Positions 39,790 through 48,746 are shown, counted from the stretch's first letter. The stretch is DNA of 64,000 nt from CAVWCQ01 sp963753545 (GCA_963753545.1 CAVWCQ010000004.1:145334-209333); one strand, 5' to 3'. Notes: a model not told the origin generated them from the letters alone. Translations and numbers: made by a program.

Positions 39790-40109
39790 GGCAGCAGTTC
39801 CAGATATTCGCAGTGGAGTGGGCGAAAAACGGAGAAGTCGCGGCGATCAAATGTGCAACCGCGCTTGATATTGAGGCGCTCAGTCAGGGCCATAATCGCA
39901 GCATCCGTAAAATCAAAAGCGGCATCCTGATACTGTTCCATGATCTGCTGCATTCAACTCATGTCTGATTCGGTTAATGTTTCAATCTCAAAAGCAATGC
40001 GTGTGCTGGCAAACACTTGGTGAATGCAGTGTGCGACTGGCAGCGGCGTGATTTGCATCTTTGGCAAACGCAAATGCTAACAACAGGCTGGTATCAACAG
40101 AACTGCCAA
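39786..40109 (-). pseudogene. Wrecked PIN-domain toxin (VapC-type)
   Basis: On the minus strand, downstream of an antitoxin gene, 'VDTSLLLAFAFAKDANHAAA' (first PIN Asp) is followed after a junction by 'ASTRIAFEIETLTESDMS', an in-frame TGA, and then 'MQQIMEQYQDAAFDFTDAAI' with 'TFDRRDFSVFRPLHCEYLEL'. The ends are clear PIN domain, but about 40 residues between the first Asp and the middle acidic position are missing, the frame is broken near the start, and there is an internal stop. With lost sequence plus a nonsense codon, this is real decay rather than one sequencing indel. Confidence 0.75.
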
Positions 40110-40325
40110 ATTTTTCCGGTAGTGTTCGTCCATCGACTCGCGCACAGTGGTAGAAAGGTCCGTTACTTCGTCCTCAAATGCGCCGTCCATAGCCTCTAGC
40201 GCATCCAAACTCTTGTCGTACAACTCAAGCAGATCAGACAGTACATCCTCAACCTGCCGATTCTCACGCCGTGCAAGTTCGCGCAGGCGTTCCGCCAGAT
40301 CGTCCTGAATAATGAGTTTGGTCAC
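40077..40325 (-). CDS. Antitoxin, ribbon-helix-helix type (VapB-like)
   Basis: 'MTKLIIQDDLAERLRELARR' followed by 'ENRQVEDVLSDLLELYDKSL' is a ribbon-helix-helix N-terminus of the kind that represses TA operons. An acidic C-terminal part ('AMDGAFEDEVTDLSTTV') would wrap the toxin. The last residues 'NLAVLLIPACC' come from the toxin's start region in the antitoxin frame, so the natural end is uncertain. Its toxin partner is a pseudogene, making this an orphan antitoxin. Confidence 0.7.
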   Translation of the reverse strand: MTKLIIQDDLAERLRELARRENRQVEDVLSDLLELYDKSLDALEAMDGAFEDEVTDLSTTVRESMDEHYRKNLAVLLIPACC

Positions 40326-40386
40326 AATACGATCTCCTGTTTTCCCTGCTTACTTATCACATCATAGCAAAACAGGGGACAGCGCG

Positions 40387-41022
40387 CTAACTCCCCGTTG
40401 ACAACTCCGGCGGGCGCAGCAGAATATCGGCGTTCACCTGCACATCGCGCGGTTCACCATCCAAACGGAGCACGATTTTCTGGCGGGCCAGCATCACATC
40501 GGGCGTCACCCAGGCCGCCGCGCTGTCGGGTGGAAGCGCCAGCAGCGGCCCCAATGCGGCACTTGATGTGAAGCGTACATCGTAAATTTCCATGAAATAG
40601 TGAGTGAGCAGCCCGGTAAATCCCTGGCGGCTGGTGAGCGCTTCTTCCTCGGCGGTCCACAGGTATCGGCAGGTCACGTCGCGCTCGTCCAGATCGGACA
40701 GCAGCCCCGCCTCCCCGACGAGTTCCTCGCGCAGTTCGCGGAATGGCGTGCGTTCGCGCCCTTCTCCGCTTCTAAACCACTCTTCGAACTCCGGCAACCT
40801 TTCGCGTGAGATCGTCAGGCGTAAATCCGGGCTGGACGGATCGTCCAATCTCGCCCCGAACGCCGCAATCCGCGATTGATCATAGAGCGCCAGCGCGCCG
40901 CCAATCGGAGAAAGAACATACAGTCCTTTAGTGCGCCGGTTCGCATTTATGATCAAAAAAAAGCGCCCTTGATGCTCGATCCGGCACAGGGTCGCGCAGC
41001 TTATCCGAATCACATCCGACAT
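40387..41022 (-). CDS. NUDIX-like protein resembling the SMODS-associated NUDIX group
   Basis: The 211 residues start 'VIRISCATLCRIEHQGRFFL' with 'GLYVLSPIGGALALYDQSRI', the strand-loop-strand of a NUDIX fold. A NUDIX-box-like segment 'GEGRERTPFRELREELVGEA' has the REL-x-EE core. The arrangement, with 'LRLTISRERLPEFEEWF' before the box, matches what I remember of NUDIX domains found beside CD-NTase (SMODS) systems. No CD-NTase is in the window. A nucleotide or nucleotide-derivative binding or hydrolysis role is likely; the subgroup assignment is tentative. Confidence 0.55.
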   Translation of the reverse strand: MSDVIRISCATLCRIEHQGRFFLIINANRRTKGLYVLSPIGGALALYDQSRIAAFGARLDDPSSPDLRLTISRERLPEFEEWFRSGEGRERTPFRELREELVGEAGLLSDLDERDVTCRYLWTAEEEALTSRQGFTGLLTHYFMEIYDVRFTSSAALGPLLALPPDSAAAWVTPDVMLARQKIVLRLDGEPRDVQVNADILLRPPELSTGS

Positions 41023-41082
41023 ACCGCCATCCCTCGCTCGTAGTCAGGACCCAACGGCAATTGTGGCGCAAGCAGCGACCTG

Positions 41083-41549
41083 TTACAAATCCTTCGCCAT
41101 GATGAAATCCGTCACGACGTATCCAACCTTTTCGTAGAGCACCCGCGCCCCGTCGTTGTGCCCGAAAACGTGCAGCGCGATATTGTTCAGGCCGAGTTCG
41201 CGCGCTTTCTCCTCGATGGCCCGCAGCGCTTGCGTGGCGTATCCCCGGCGGCGGTAGTCCTCGTAAATCATAATATCGTAGATGAAGGCGCGTGGATATA
41301 GTCCCCGCCGCAGCACCGCCAGCCAGATGATCCCGACAGGCTTAGCTTCCTCGTCAACGTGCAGTGTATAGAGGTAATGATCGGGTGTGCGCGGCCCATC
41401 GGGAGAAGTTCCTGCATCTCCGCGGCAGACTTGGCTTCAGCCTCTTCGGCGGACCAATTCCCGGCCCGAACATGATCGGCGGCATAATCGGGAATGATCC
41501 AGGTCAGATACTCGGCATATTCCGCATCAGTCATCGGCACGAGTTTCAT
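41083..41549 (-). CDS. GNAT-family N-acetyltransferase (one frameshift)
   Basis: 'MKLVPMTDAEYAEYLTWIIP' and an N-terminal helix pair lead to a frame break at about 41398. The C-terminal half has the acetyl-CoA pyrophosphate loop in 'IYEDYRRRGYATQALRAIEE' (RRRGYA), then 'LGLNNIALHVFGHNDGARVL' and 'YEKVGYVVTDFIMAKDL', a standard GNAT ending. Corrected length is about 155 residues. The substrate is unknown. It lies 60 bases after the SLC13 transporter gene. Confidence 0.82.
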
Positions 41550-41609
41550 TGTGTTTGTCCCTTCATGGAGCGAAAAAATCTGCCAATTTGCAGCCAAAGG
41601 CAAGTGCAT

Positions 41610-43448
41610 CTACAGATTCCAAAACAGGACCATGCCCACCATCAGCGCGATAAAACAGACGATAGTCAGCCCCCATCCGAGCCGGAAAAAATCGCCGAAA
41701 CTGTAGTTTCCAGGTCCCATCATCAGGATATTGACCGGATGCGCCAGAGGAGAAAAGAACGACGCGGAACAGCCAATCGCCGCCGCGACAGCCATCGCCT
41801 GAGGATTGGCGTGAAGCTGGATCGCGGCGCTGATGGCGATTGGGCCAGTCACCAGGGCTGTAACCTGCCCCCCCATAAGCTGGGTGAGCACCACCGTCAG
41901 CAAAAAGGATCCAGCCGCCAGCCCCAGCGGGCCAAACGGCGCGACCAGATCAACCACATGCTGCCCGATCAGCCCGGCTAGCCCCGTATTGACCATTGCC
42001 AGACTGACCGAATACATCCCGGCAATTAAAAAAAGGGCCTGCCATTCCATCGAGCGGTAAGCCTCTTCAACCGTCAGCAGCCCCAGGAGAAAAATGATGA
42101 TTGCCGCCGACAGCATCGCCAGGTAGACGGGAACACCAGCAATAGAGGCAGCGATTGCAGTTAGTATGATGGCAACAGAAAGCCGGGCGTTGCGCGCATT
42201 GACGGGCTGATCGCTTCGGTCTGATTCCAGGACAATGTAACTGCGATCCATCTGGAGACTTTTCAGGCGCTCCCAATCGCCTACCATCAGGAGTGAATCG
42301 CCCATTTTCAGTTTCATATCGGCCACGTCGGTCCGGTGGCTTTGCCCATCCCGTAACAGCGCCACGCCGGTGAAGCCGTATTTTTTGCGGAATTCCAGGT
42401 CCTTTAAGGTATATCCCTCGGCAGATGATCGGGGAGCAAGCAGCACCTCGACAAAAGCAACACCCCGCTCGCTGATGTGCCCGTTGTGCGCTTCGCGTCC
42501 CACCTTAAACCCTTCTTCCACCATTTTAGATACGCGTTCTTCGCGCCCAATGGTCAGCAGCACATCGTTCGGATGCAGCACCTGGGCGGGGGATGGTGCG
42601 AAAATGGATTCGTGATCGCGCCAGATCGCTGCTACGGCTACCCCCAACCGGCTCCCAATGCCGATCTGGGCCAGTGTTCTGCCAATGACAGGCGATCCAT
42701 CCGGCACGCGCGCTTCCCACAGCCGCTCGTCCAGATGGTAGACATCCTCCAATTCGCTCCCGGTACGGCGGGCCATGACCTGCTCGAACTGCGGTATATG
42801 ATTCGGCAGCAGGCGGTGCGCAAACAAACCGATATAAAGTATGCCGCATAAGGCAATCAGCCCGCCCGTTGGCGTAAAGTCAAGAATATGGAGCGGCGAT
42901 TGTGGCGGATTAGCGCTGACCAGCAGGTCACTGACAATAATATTGGCCGTCGTAAAATAGGTTGCCACCCCACCGAGCAAACTCCCATAGGCAACGGGCA
43001 TGAGCAGCTTGCTGGGGCGAATGTTGGTCCGGCGTGACACATCCATAGCGCTGGGTAGCATCAACGCACCCGCAGCAAGATTGTTCATAAACAGCGACAG
43101 AAAGGCGGTTGTCGTGGTGAACAGCAGAATGAGCCGCCGCTCCGACTGTCCGCCCAATGCCAGCGCGCGTCGTGCGATCCAACGCGTCACCCCGGTCCGT
43201 TCCAGGCAGCGCGTGACAATAAAAAGGCTGAACAGCGTGACCACGACGGGCTGAGACAATCCGGTAATCGCTTTGGCCGCGTCGCGAGGGGTATGGGCAG
43301 GCCCTAAAATGCCCATCCCGGCATATTGAGCCAGACCCAGTATGGCGGCAATCAAAAGCGCGGTGATATCGATACGAATTTTTCCCCGCGCCATAAACGC
43401 AAGCGGAACCAGTACAACAGCAATGACGAAAAGTTGCGAAAAAGTCAT
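41610..43448 (-). CDS. SLC13/DASS-type transporter with TrkA-C domains
   Basis: The 612 residues form a polytopic carrier with 'FLSLFMNNLAAGALMLPSAM' and 'MPVAYGSLLGGVATYFTTAN', the SNT-like motif of divalent anion:Na+ symporters, and a matching C-terminal half ('GCSASFFSPLAHPVNILMMG'). Between the halves are two TrkA-C (RCK-C) regulatory domains ('HPNDVLLTIGREERVSKMVE' and 'LKMGDSLLMVGDWERLKSLQ'). Such proteins carry dicarboxylates, sulfate or similar anions. GGAGGAG lies before ATG 43448; the frame is open 15 codons further, but that part is not conserved in style. Confidence 0.85.
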   Translation of the reverse strand: MTFSQLFVIAVVLVPLAFMARGKIRIDITALLIAAILGLAQYAGMGILGPAHTPRDAAKAITGLSQPVVVTLFSLFIVTRCLERTGVTRWIARRALALGGQSERRLILLFTTTTAFLSLFMNNLAAGALMLPSAMDVSRRTNIRPSKLLMPVAYGSLLGGVATYFTTANIIVSDLLVSANPPQSPLHILDFTPTGGLIALCGILYIGLFAHRLLPNHIPQFEQVMARRTGSELEDVYHLDERLWEARVPDGSPVIGRTLAQIGIGSRLGVAVAAIWRDHESIFAPSPAQVLHPNDVLLTIGREERVSKMVEEGFKVGREAHNGHISERGVAFVEVLLAPRSSAEGYTLKDLEFRKKYGFTGVALLRDGQSHRTDVADMKLKMGDSLLMVGDWERLKSLQMDRSYIVLESDRSDQPVNARNARLSVAIILTAIAASIAGVPVYLAMLSAAIIIFLLGLLTVEEAYRSMEWQALFLIAGMYSVSLAMVNTGLAGLIGQHVVDLVAPFGPLGLAAGSFLLTVVLTQLMGGQVTALVTGPIAISAAIQLHANPQAMAVAAAIGCSASFFSPLAHPVNILMMGPGNYSFGDFFRLGWGLTIVCFIALMVGMVLFWNL

Positions 43449-43594
43449 CCGGAATGTCTCCTCCAACGTCTGCTGTATTGTGGAGCATAACAACGTCAGG
43501 CAATAATTCCAATCGCGGCCTTGTTGCAGACTGTCACAGATGCGGTAATCTCAAGAAGTCATTTTTTTCGCGAACCCGCATCGTAGGTTTGATT

Positions 43595-44884
43595 GTGTCT
43601 GACCGCCCTATCGCTCCCGCAGCCACGCGCCGCAATTTCTGGCTGAGCATTCTCAACGGCGCAGTGATGATTGGAACCAGCAATTCCGTCGCCAGTCCTG
43701 AACTGGTCCTGACCCCGTTCGCCGCCTATCTCACCAACAGCAGACTGCTGTTGGGATTGATTGCCCCGCTGCAAAACGCGACATGGTTTCTGCCCCAACT
43801 CTGGATTGTGAGCCGGGTGCAGCGTGCCAAACGTTCCATGCCCATCTACAACTACGCGGCGTTCCTGCGCCTGCTCGGTTGGATTGCCCTGGCCGGAGCC
43901 GCCCTGCTGACTCACAATCCAGTGATCCTGCTGCTGACGGTAACCCTGTTCGTGCTCATCGCCGGGACTGCCGCCGGAGTCGCCGGACTGCCGTTTATCG
44001 AAGTCATCGGCAAGGTGATCCCACCCCGCCAGCGCGGGCTGGTCTTTGGCTGGCGCGGCGCAGTTGGCGGTGTTCTCGCCATAGTGGGCGCACAGGTCGT
44101 TATCCTCTTCACCGGGCCTGATGCTCATTTCAACTTTCCGACCAATTACGCGCTGCTGTTCATCTTTGCCGGGATCACGCAGATGCTCGGCTTTTTCGTG
44201 TTTTCGCTGGTTAAGGAGCCGGACAGCGAGACGATTGTTGAGCGCCCCCGCTTATCGCGCGCGGTATTGAAATCCGTCTGGAGCGCAGACGACAACTTCC
44301 GGCGGTTTGTGCAGGGCCGGACCTCGTTTGAACTGTCCAGCATGGCGAATGGATTGGTGATCGTTTATGCCAATCAGGTGCTCGGCGTCCGGCTGGAACT
44401 GGCCGGGCTGTATCTGCTCGTCAGTTCCGTGCTGCGCCCGATCTTCAGCATCGCGGCGGGCCGCATGAGCGTGCGGATCGGCAACAGGCTCCCCGTCGCG
44501 GCGGGACTGATCGCCCAGGCGATGGGCTGGGGGCTGCTGCTGTTGGCGCTGCCGCTTGATGTGCATGGCCGCACCGCCGAATATTACCTGATCCCGGTCT
44601 ACAGCCTGATCGCCATCCAGAAGGGGCTGATTTTCTCGAACCTGATGGCGCTGGGGCTGAATGTTACACCGGACGAGGATCGCCCGCTCTACATGGGTGC
44701 GCTCAACACCTGGCTGGGATTCGTCACCCTCAGCGGCGCGCTTAGCGGCGTGATTGCCGACGTCATCGGCTTTGGCGGGCTGTTCAGCATGAGCCTGATC
44801 CTGTCGTGCCTGGGCGCATGGCAGTTCTGGACCCTGCGCGAACAGATGGACATCATCACAGAGAAAGCAGCGGCTGCCACATGA
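43595..44884 (+). CDS. Major facilitator superfamily transporter
   Basis: About 429 residues with 11-12 hydrophobic helices. After 'TRRNFWLSILNGAVMIGTSN' come 'LLGLIAPLQNATWFLPQLWI', the cytoplasmic 'VIPPRQRGLVFGWRGAVGGV', and in the second half 'VLRPIFSIAAGRMSVRIGNR', close to the MFS loop 2/8 motif. GTG 43595 is the most sensible start. The stop overlaps the dprA start (ATGA), so the two are coupled, though no functional link is obvious. Substrate unknown. Confidence 0.8.
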   Translation: MSDRPIAPAATRRNFWLSILNGAVMIGTSNSVASPELVLTPFAAYLTNSRLLLGLIAPLQNATWFLPQLWIVSRVQRAKRSMPIYNYAAFLRLLGWIALAGAALLTHNPVILLLTVTLFVLIAGTAAGVAGLPFIEVIGKVIPPRQRGLVFGWRGAVGGVLAIVGAQVVILFTGPDAHFNFPTNYALLFIFAGITQMLGFFVFSLVKEPDSETIVERPRLSRAVLKSVWSADDNFRRFVQGRTSFELSSMANGLVIVYANQVLGVRLELAGLYLLVSSVLRPIFSIAAGRMSVRIGNRLPVAAGLIAQAMGWGLLLLALPLDVHGRTAEYYLIPVYSLIAIQKGLIFSNLMALGLNVTPDEDRPLYMGALNTWLGFVTLSGALSGVIADVIGFGGLFSMSLILSCLGAWQFWTLREQMDIITEKAAAAT

Positions 44885-45738
44885 ATCCTGCCCTGGTGGC
44901 ACTGAGCCTGATCCCCGGCCTGGGCGGCAAGACATTAGCCCGTCTGCTCGATCATTTCGGATCGCTGGACAGCATTTTGTGCGCCACTCTAGACGATCTG
45001 CAAGCCGTTGAGCGCGTTGGCCCGAAGCTCGCCGCCGCCATTCGTGGCATCGATCTGGCGCGCACCGAGGCCCAGATCGCCGCGTGGCATGCGGCAGGAA
45101 TCGCCATCTTGCAGCGCGGCGCGGCAGAATACCCCTCCGCGCTGGCAGTTAGCGAAGATGCCCCGCCAATTTTATTTCGGCGCGGGGTGGATGTTGGGGA
45201 ACGCTGTGTTGCAGTGGTTGGCACGCGGCAGCCGACACCAGACGCGCGCCAGTTTGCCTTTATGCTGAGCGCGGCGCTGGCGGAGCGCGGCTGGGCGGTG
45301 ATCAGCGGCCTCGCTGCCGGAATCGACACAGCGGCGCACACAGGCGCAGTGGAGGGAAAAGGAATGACGGCAGCCGTCCTGGGCTGCGGCGTGCGCGTGG
45401 TTTACCCGCCCGAAAACGCCAAACTATCGGCGCGTATCCTCCAACACGGCGCGCTGCTCTCTGAGGTCAGCCCCGATTCCCCTCCGAACACCTCGGCCCT
45501 CGTCGCCCGCAATCGTCTGATTTCCGGGTTGAGCCGCGCCGTGATCGTGGTGCAGGCCGGACCGGCCAGCGGCAGTATGCATGCCGCCCGCTTCGCCCGC
45601 AGCCAGGACCGGATCGTTTACGCCGTGCAAAATGGCTCGGAGGGCAATGAGGGTTTGATCAACGGTGGCGCGCGTCTCATTCCGGCCCATTTTGAGGATT
45701 GGGATGCGCTGCTCCGCGATATCGACCGCAAAAGCTGA
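44881..45738 (+). CDS. dprA: DNA-processing protein DprA/Smf
   Basis: The 285 residues contain an N-terminal helix-hairpin-helix-like part ('LSLIPGLGGKTLARLLDHFG', 'VERVGPKLAAAIRGID') and the Rossmann DprA domain: 'CVAVVGTRQPTPDARQFAFM', 'VISGLAAGIDTAAHTGAVEG', 'TAAVLGCGVRVVYPPENAKL', 'LVARNRLISGLSRAVIVVQA' and 'EGNEGLINGGARLIP'. DprA loads RecA on incoming single-stranded DNA in transformation. It lacks the C-terminal winged helix of longer homologues, a common variation. ATG 44881 overlaps the MFS stop. Confidence 0.92.
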   Translation: MNPALVALSLIPGLGGKTLARLLDHFGSLDSILCATLDDLQAVERVGPKLAAAIRGIDLARTEAQIAAWHAAGIAILQRGAAEYPSALAVSEDAPPILFRRGVDVGERCVAVVGTRQPTPDARQFAFMLSAALAERGWAVISGLAAGIDTAAHTGAVEGKGMTAAVLGCGVRVVYPPENAKLSARILQHGALLSEVSPDSPPNTSALVARNRLISGLSRAVIVVQAGPASGSMHAARFARSQDRIVYAVQNGSEGNEGLINGGARLIPAHFEDWDALLRDIDRKS

Positions 45739-45882
45739 AAAATTCATGAATAATTTACGTTTTTCATTACAACATGGTGATATAATGAAACTGATTTCCA
45801 ACTATTTACCTACTTTTGGTAAGCGGATTAAGTTCATTTCCACAAACTGTTAGGATTGATGTACATAGTAACATGAAGCAGC

Positions 45883-45911
45883 TTGACTAACACCTCGTAA
45901 TCTGCTAATGT
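45883..45911 (+). promoter_or_regulatory. Possible promoter of the 199-aa gene
   Basis: TTGACT (45883-45888), a 17-base spacer and TAATGT (45906-45911). The -35 is good and the -10 weak. The gene starts 88 bases further on. Confidence 0.35.
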
Positions 45912-45998
45912 GTATTTGCGCAGTCAATCGTAACAATTGCTTTACAAATCGGGGAGACCTGCTGGGGCAGGTTGGGGATAAATGAGGAGTTTTCGACC

Positions 45999-46598
45999 AT
46001 GGCGCGCGACGATCACCGGGCACCAAGCCGGCTAGCTTCTTCACGTTCAAGAACTTATTCAGACAATTGTGAACAACGGCAACCTCCGCCGGTTATCAAT
46101 CATCGTTTTGCATCGCGCCCGATTGTCGAACACGATGAGACGGAAATCGAAGGCGAGGTTCAGGTACCAGACCAGCAAGATTTTATCGTGCGTGATTCGC
46201 GGACTCCCAAGCGCCGCACCGCCGAATGGCAGCAGTCTCCAACCGCTGTCGAAACAGTCGAGCCGGCACTCCCGCGTGAAGCTACCTTCCAGCGCGCCCC
46301 CATCGAGCAGCCCGCCACGACCAACGAACTCTCCAAAAAAGAATTGAGCGAACTGCTGCTGTCGATGGTCCAGCATTACGACGACGAGTGGAAACTTGCC
46401 AGCCTGCGTGCCAATCCGCAATCGAACGGGCTGACGGCCTACCTGGTCCAACGCGATCGCCGCATCGATCTGCGGACCGCCATCAGCCGCCAGGAAGTGT
46501 TGATCATCATCATCGACAGCCGGGGCAACACCGATGTGCGCGAACCCAAAAAACGGGGTCTGCTGCGCGCGCTGACTGCCTGGCTGACAGGCGGCTAG
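45999..46598 (+). CDS. Hypothetical protein, 199 aa, disordered N-terminus
   Basis: Residues 1-105 are polar, Pro/Arg/Glu-rich and probably disordered ('SRLASSRSRTYSDNCEQRQP'). From about residue 108 a compact region appears: 'NELSKKELSELLLSMVQHYD', 'DEWKLASLRANPQSNGLTAY' and 'LVQRDRRIDLRTAISRQEVL' followed by 'IIIIDSRGNTDV'. I recognise no family. GAGGAG is nine bases before ATG 45999. A good intrinsic terminator follows, so it is probably monocistronic. Confidence 0.6.
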   Translation: MARDDHRAPSRLASSRSRTYSDNCEQRQPPPVINHRFASRPIVEHDETEIEGEVQVPDQQDFIVRDSRTPKRRTAEWQQSPTAVETVEPALPREATFQRAPIEQPATTNELSKKELSELLLSMVQHYDDEWKLASLRANPQSNGLTAYLVQRDRRIDLRTAISRQEVLIIIIDSRGNTDVREPKKRGLLRALTAWLTGG

Positions 46599-46628
46599 AC
46601 TCTCTCCCCTCCCCTACCGATATCTTAA

Positions 46629-46657
46629 AGCCCCGGTCACGTTCGCCGGGGCTTTTG
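46629..46657 (+). terminator. Intrinsic terminator
   Basis: AGCCCCGG (46629-46636) pairs with CCGGGGCT (46646-46653) and is followed by TTT. It lies 30 bases after the 199-aa gene. Confidence 0.8.
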
Positions 46658-46676
46658 TATATTTCATCAGGGTGCT

Positions 46677-46705
46677 GTAGGGGCGCTGCTTGCTGCGCCC
46701 GTTAC
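46677..46705. repeat. GTAGGGGC-family palindrome
   Basis: 'GTAGGGGCGCTGCTTGCTGC' followed by GCCCGTTAC, an imperfect inverted repeat shared with 3908, 13132, 50097, 53750, 55477 and 63449. Confidence 0.6.
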
Positions 46706-46812
46706 CAGAAAAGCGCCGTAAAGCCCTTGCCTTCAGGCAGGGGGATAGAAGGCGTGATCACTGGCGTTCTTGCCGCAGACATCCTATAATTCCTCCTACG
46801 CACCTTCCAAAT

Positions 46813-47038
46813 CGTATAGATAGGCGGTTGCGCGGACGACTCTCCGCGCGTAAAATCTGTAGAGACTGCAGGTGCCGCTCTGGGAGACGTTGTGCTTAAA
46901 AGCCCGCTCCCGCTAGAGCCAACCCACTTTTGGGGTGGGACGCACCCTTGTCGCCTAACGTAGACCCTCTGCTCAGCCTTCGGGTGAAAGTAAGGTCAAG
47001 CGTGCGCCAGAAGCCCCCAGCTTTAGCTGTGGGGAGCG
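46813..47038 (+). ncRNA. Candidate structured RNA: orphan omegaRNA/IS200-IS605-type element end
   Basis: A non-coding block of about 225 bases has at least three strong hairpins: GCGCGGA/TCCGCGC (46830-46836 with 46843-46849), CCCAC/GTGGG around 46923-46940, and a terminal CCCCCAGC-tttа-free loop closing with GCTGTGGGG near 47010-47032. The last is followed by 'gagcgtcac' at the carboxypeptidase stop. The end hairpin and the 'aagcccgctcccgctagagc' stretch look like the 3' ends of IS200/IS605-type elements and their guide (omega/re) RNAs. No TnpB, IscB or TnpA frame is nearby, so it would be a remnant or an orphan RNA. This is pattern recall, not a covariance hit. Confidence 0.42.
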
Positions 47039-48541
47039 TCACAGTCCGTAGATGTCCGTATACTTCTGGGTCAGATACTGCATAAACGGCTTGGTCTGGA
47101 TCGACTGGCCCGTGACGCGCTGGGTCAGTTCCATCGGACGCAGCTTGCGCCCGTAGCAGTGGATATTTGCGCGCAGCCATTCCAACAGCGTTGCGAAGTT
47201 CCCCTGCGCGATATCGCCGGGGATCGACGGCTGATCCTGAAGCGCCTTGTCCCAATACTGCACGGAGAGCATGGTCCCCAGCGAGTAGGTTGGGAAGTAA
47301 CCGACCAACCCAGACGACCAGTGAACGTCCTGCAAAATACCCTTCGCGTCATCGGGCGGCGTGATGCCCAGGTACGCCTGCATCTTGGCATTCCAGGCTT
47401 CCGGCGCATCCTTAAAAGCGAGCTTGCCTTCGAGCAGCGCGTTTTCCATCTCGAAGCGCAGCATAATGTGCAGGTTATAGGTCACTTCGTCGGCTTCCAC
47501 GCGGATCAGTGACCGAGACACAAAGTTGATCGCCTTGTAGAAGGCTTCCCGATCCACCTTGCCCAACTGCTCCGGGAAAGCGCGCTGCAAATCGGGGTAG
47601 AAATATTTCCAGAAGTCACGCCCGCGCCCGACGATATTTTCCCACAGGCGCGACTGGCTCTCATGCACCCCCAGCGATGTTCCGCCAGACAGCGGCGTGC
47701 CTTCCAGCCGCTGATCGCTGCCCTGCTCGTACATGGCATGGCCCGCCTCATGGATCGATCCAAAGAGGGCCGTGGGCAGATAATCGGGATAATAGCGCGT
47801 CGTGATGCGCACATCGTTGATCGAGAAGTTCGTCGTGAACGGGTGGACGGATGGATCCTGGCGGCCTCGCGTCATATCGTAGCCCAACTGCTTGACCACC
47901 TTCAGCCCAAATTCATGCTGCTTGTCCACCGGATAATTCAGGAACAGCATCTTGGAATCAACCGCATCCAGACGCTCGAAGACCTTCGCCACAAAGGGAA
48001 CCAGATCGATCCGCAGTTCATTAAAGAGACGTTCGACATCGGCGGTTTTCATGCCCGGTTCAAACTGATCGAGCAGCGCGTCGTAGGGACGATCCTGGTA
48101 GCCGAGCGCTTCCGCTTTCTGGCGCATCAGGTCATAAACCTTTTCAAGCATGGGCTGGAAGGCCGCATAGTTACTTTCGGCGCGCGCCTTTGCCCAGACT
48201 TCATGGGCCATCGTCGTTGTGCGGGCCAGATCCTGAACCAGTTCGGTGGAGAGACGCGTTTCCAGGTCATAGTCGTGCTGGACCACGCGCACCAGGGCCG
48301 CTTCGTCACTGTCGTAGTCCATACCCTGCACTTCGGCGGCGGCTTCTTGCAGCAGCTTGCCCGTTTTCTCATCGACAAACATCTCATGCGCGATCTTGGA
48401 GATCGTCGCCAGATGTTCGGCGCGGGACTCGGCGGCTCCGGGCGGCATCATCGTCTGCTGATCCCACCCCAACAGCGCCGCGATCTGATTCAGGCGAACG
48501 ATATCCGCCATATGCGCTTTCAACTGCTGTACTTTTTCCAT
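47039..48541 (-). CDS. M32-family metallocarboxypeptidase (Taq carboxypeptidase type)
   Basis: The 500 residues carry the zinc site in 'LFGSIHEAGHAMYEQGSDQR' (HEAGH as HExxH), with the third ligand Glu in 'SLGVHESQSRLWENIVGRG' and family motifs 'IHEAGHAMYEQ' and 'IRVEADEVTYNLHIMLRFEM'. It removes C-terminal residues from peptides in the cytoplasm. The frame is open for 32 codons upstream, but the conserved N-terminus begins at 'MEKVQQLKAHMADIVRLNQI' (ATG 48541). It is unbroken. Its stop touches the candidate RNA element. Confidence 0.92.
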   Translation of the reverse strand: MEKVQQLKAHMADIVRLNQIAALLGWDQQTMMPPGAAESRAEHLATISKIAHEMFVDEKTGKLLQEAAAEVQGMDYDSDEAALVRVVQHDYDLETRLSTELVQDLARTTTMAHEVWAKARAESNYAAFQPMLEKVYDLMRQKAEALGYQDRPYDALLDQFEPGMKTADVERLFNELRIDLVPFVAKVFERLDAVDSKMLFLNYPVDKQHEFGLKVVKQLGYDMTRGRQDPSVHPFTTNFSINDVRITTRYYPDYLPTALFGSIHEAGHAMYEQGSDQRLEGTPLSGGTSLGVHESQSRLWENIVGRGRDFWKYFYPDLQRAFPEQLGKVDREAFYKAINFVSRSLIRVEADEVTYNLHIMLRFEMENALLEGKLAFKDAPEAWNAKMQAYLGITPPDDAKGILQDVHWSSGLVGYFPTYSLGTMLSVQYWDKALQDQPSIPGDIAQGNFATLLEWLRANIHCYGRKLRPMELTQRVTGQSIQTKPFMQYLTQKYTDIYGL

Positions 48542-48719
48542 ACTCAAATAGTCTCTTTTCTGCTGATTTTTGTCTAAATGCTCCGCAAGAATATACGCAG
48601 GATTCGCCCAATATTGCCAATCGGAGATTTGGCCCACAATCCAGCCTCGCGTAAGAGGATTGGATTACCATTAACAAAGCTTATTGTTTTCATGCAATCT
48701 AAATTGTATGATAAGAAAC

Positions 48720-48746
48720 AGAAGATTTTTAGGCAAAAAATCTTCT
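48720..48746 (+). other. Perfect stem-loop in the leader of the 48787 gene
   Basis: AGAAGATTTTT (48720-48730) and AAAAATCTTCT (48736-48746) form an 11-pair stem with a five-base loop, 40 bases before the next start codon. It has no following T-run. It could stabilise the leader or serve as an operator. Confidence 0.5.

Noticed and set aside
46690..46899. A short Arg-rich reading frame in the gap before the carboxypeptidase
   Set aside because: It lies over hairpins of the candidate RNA element, has no ribosome site and no protein-like composition.
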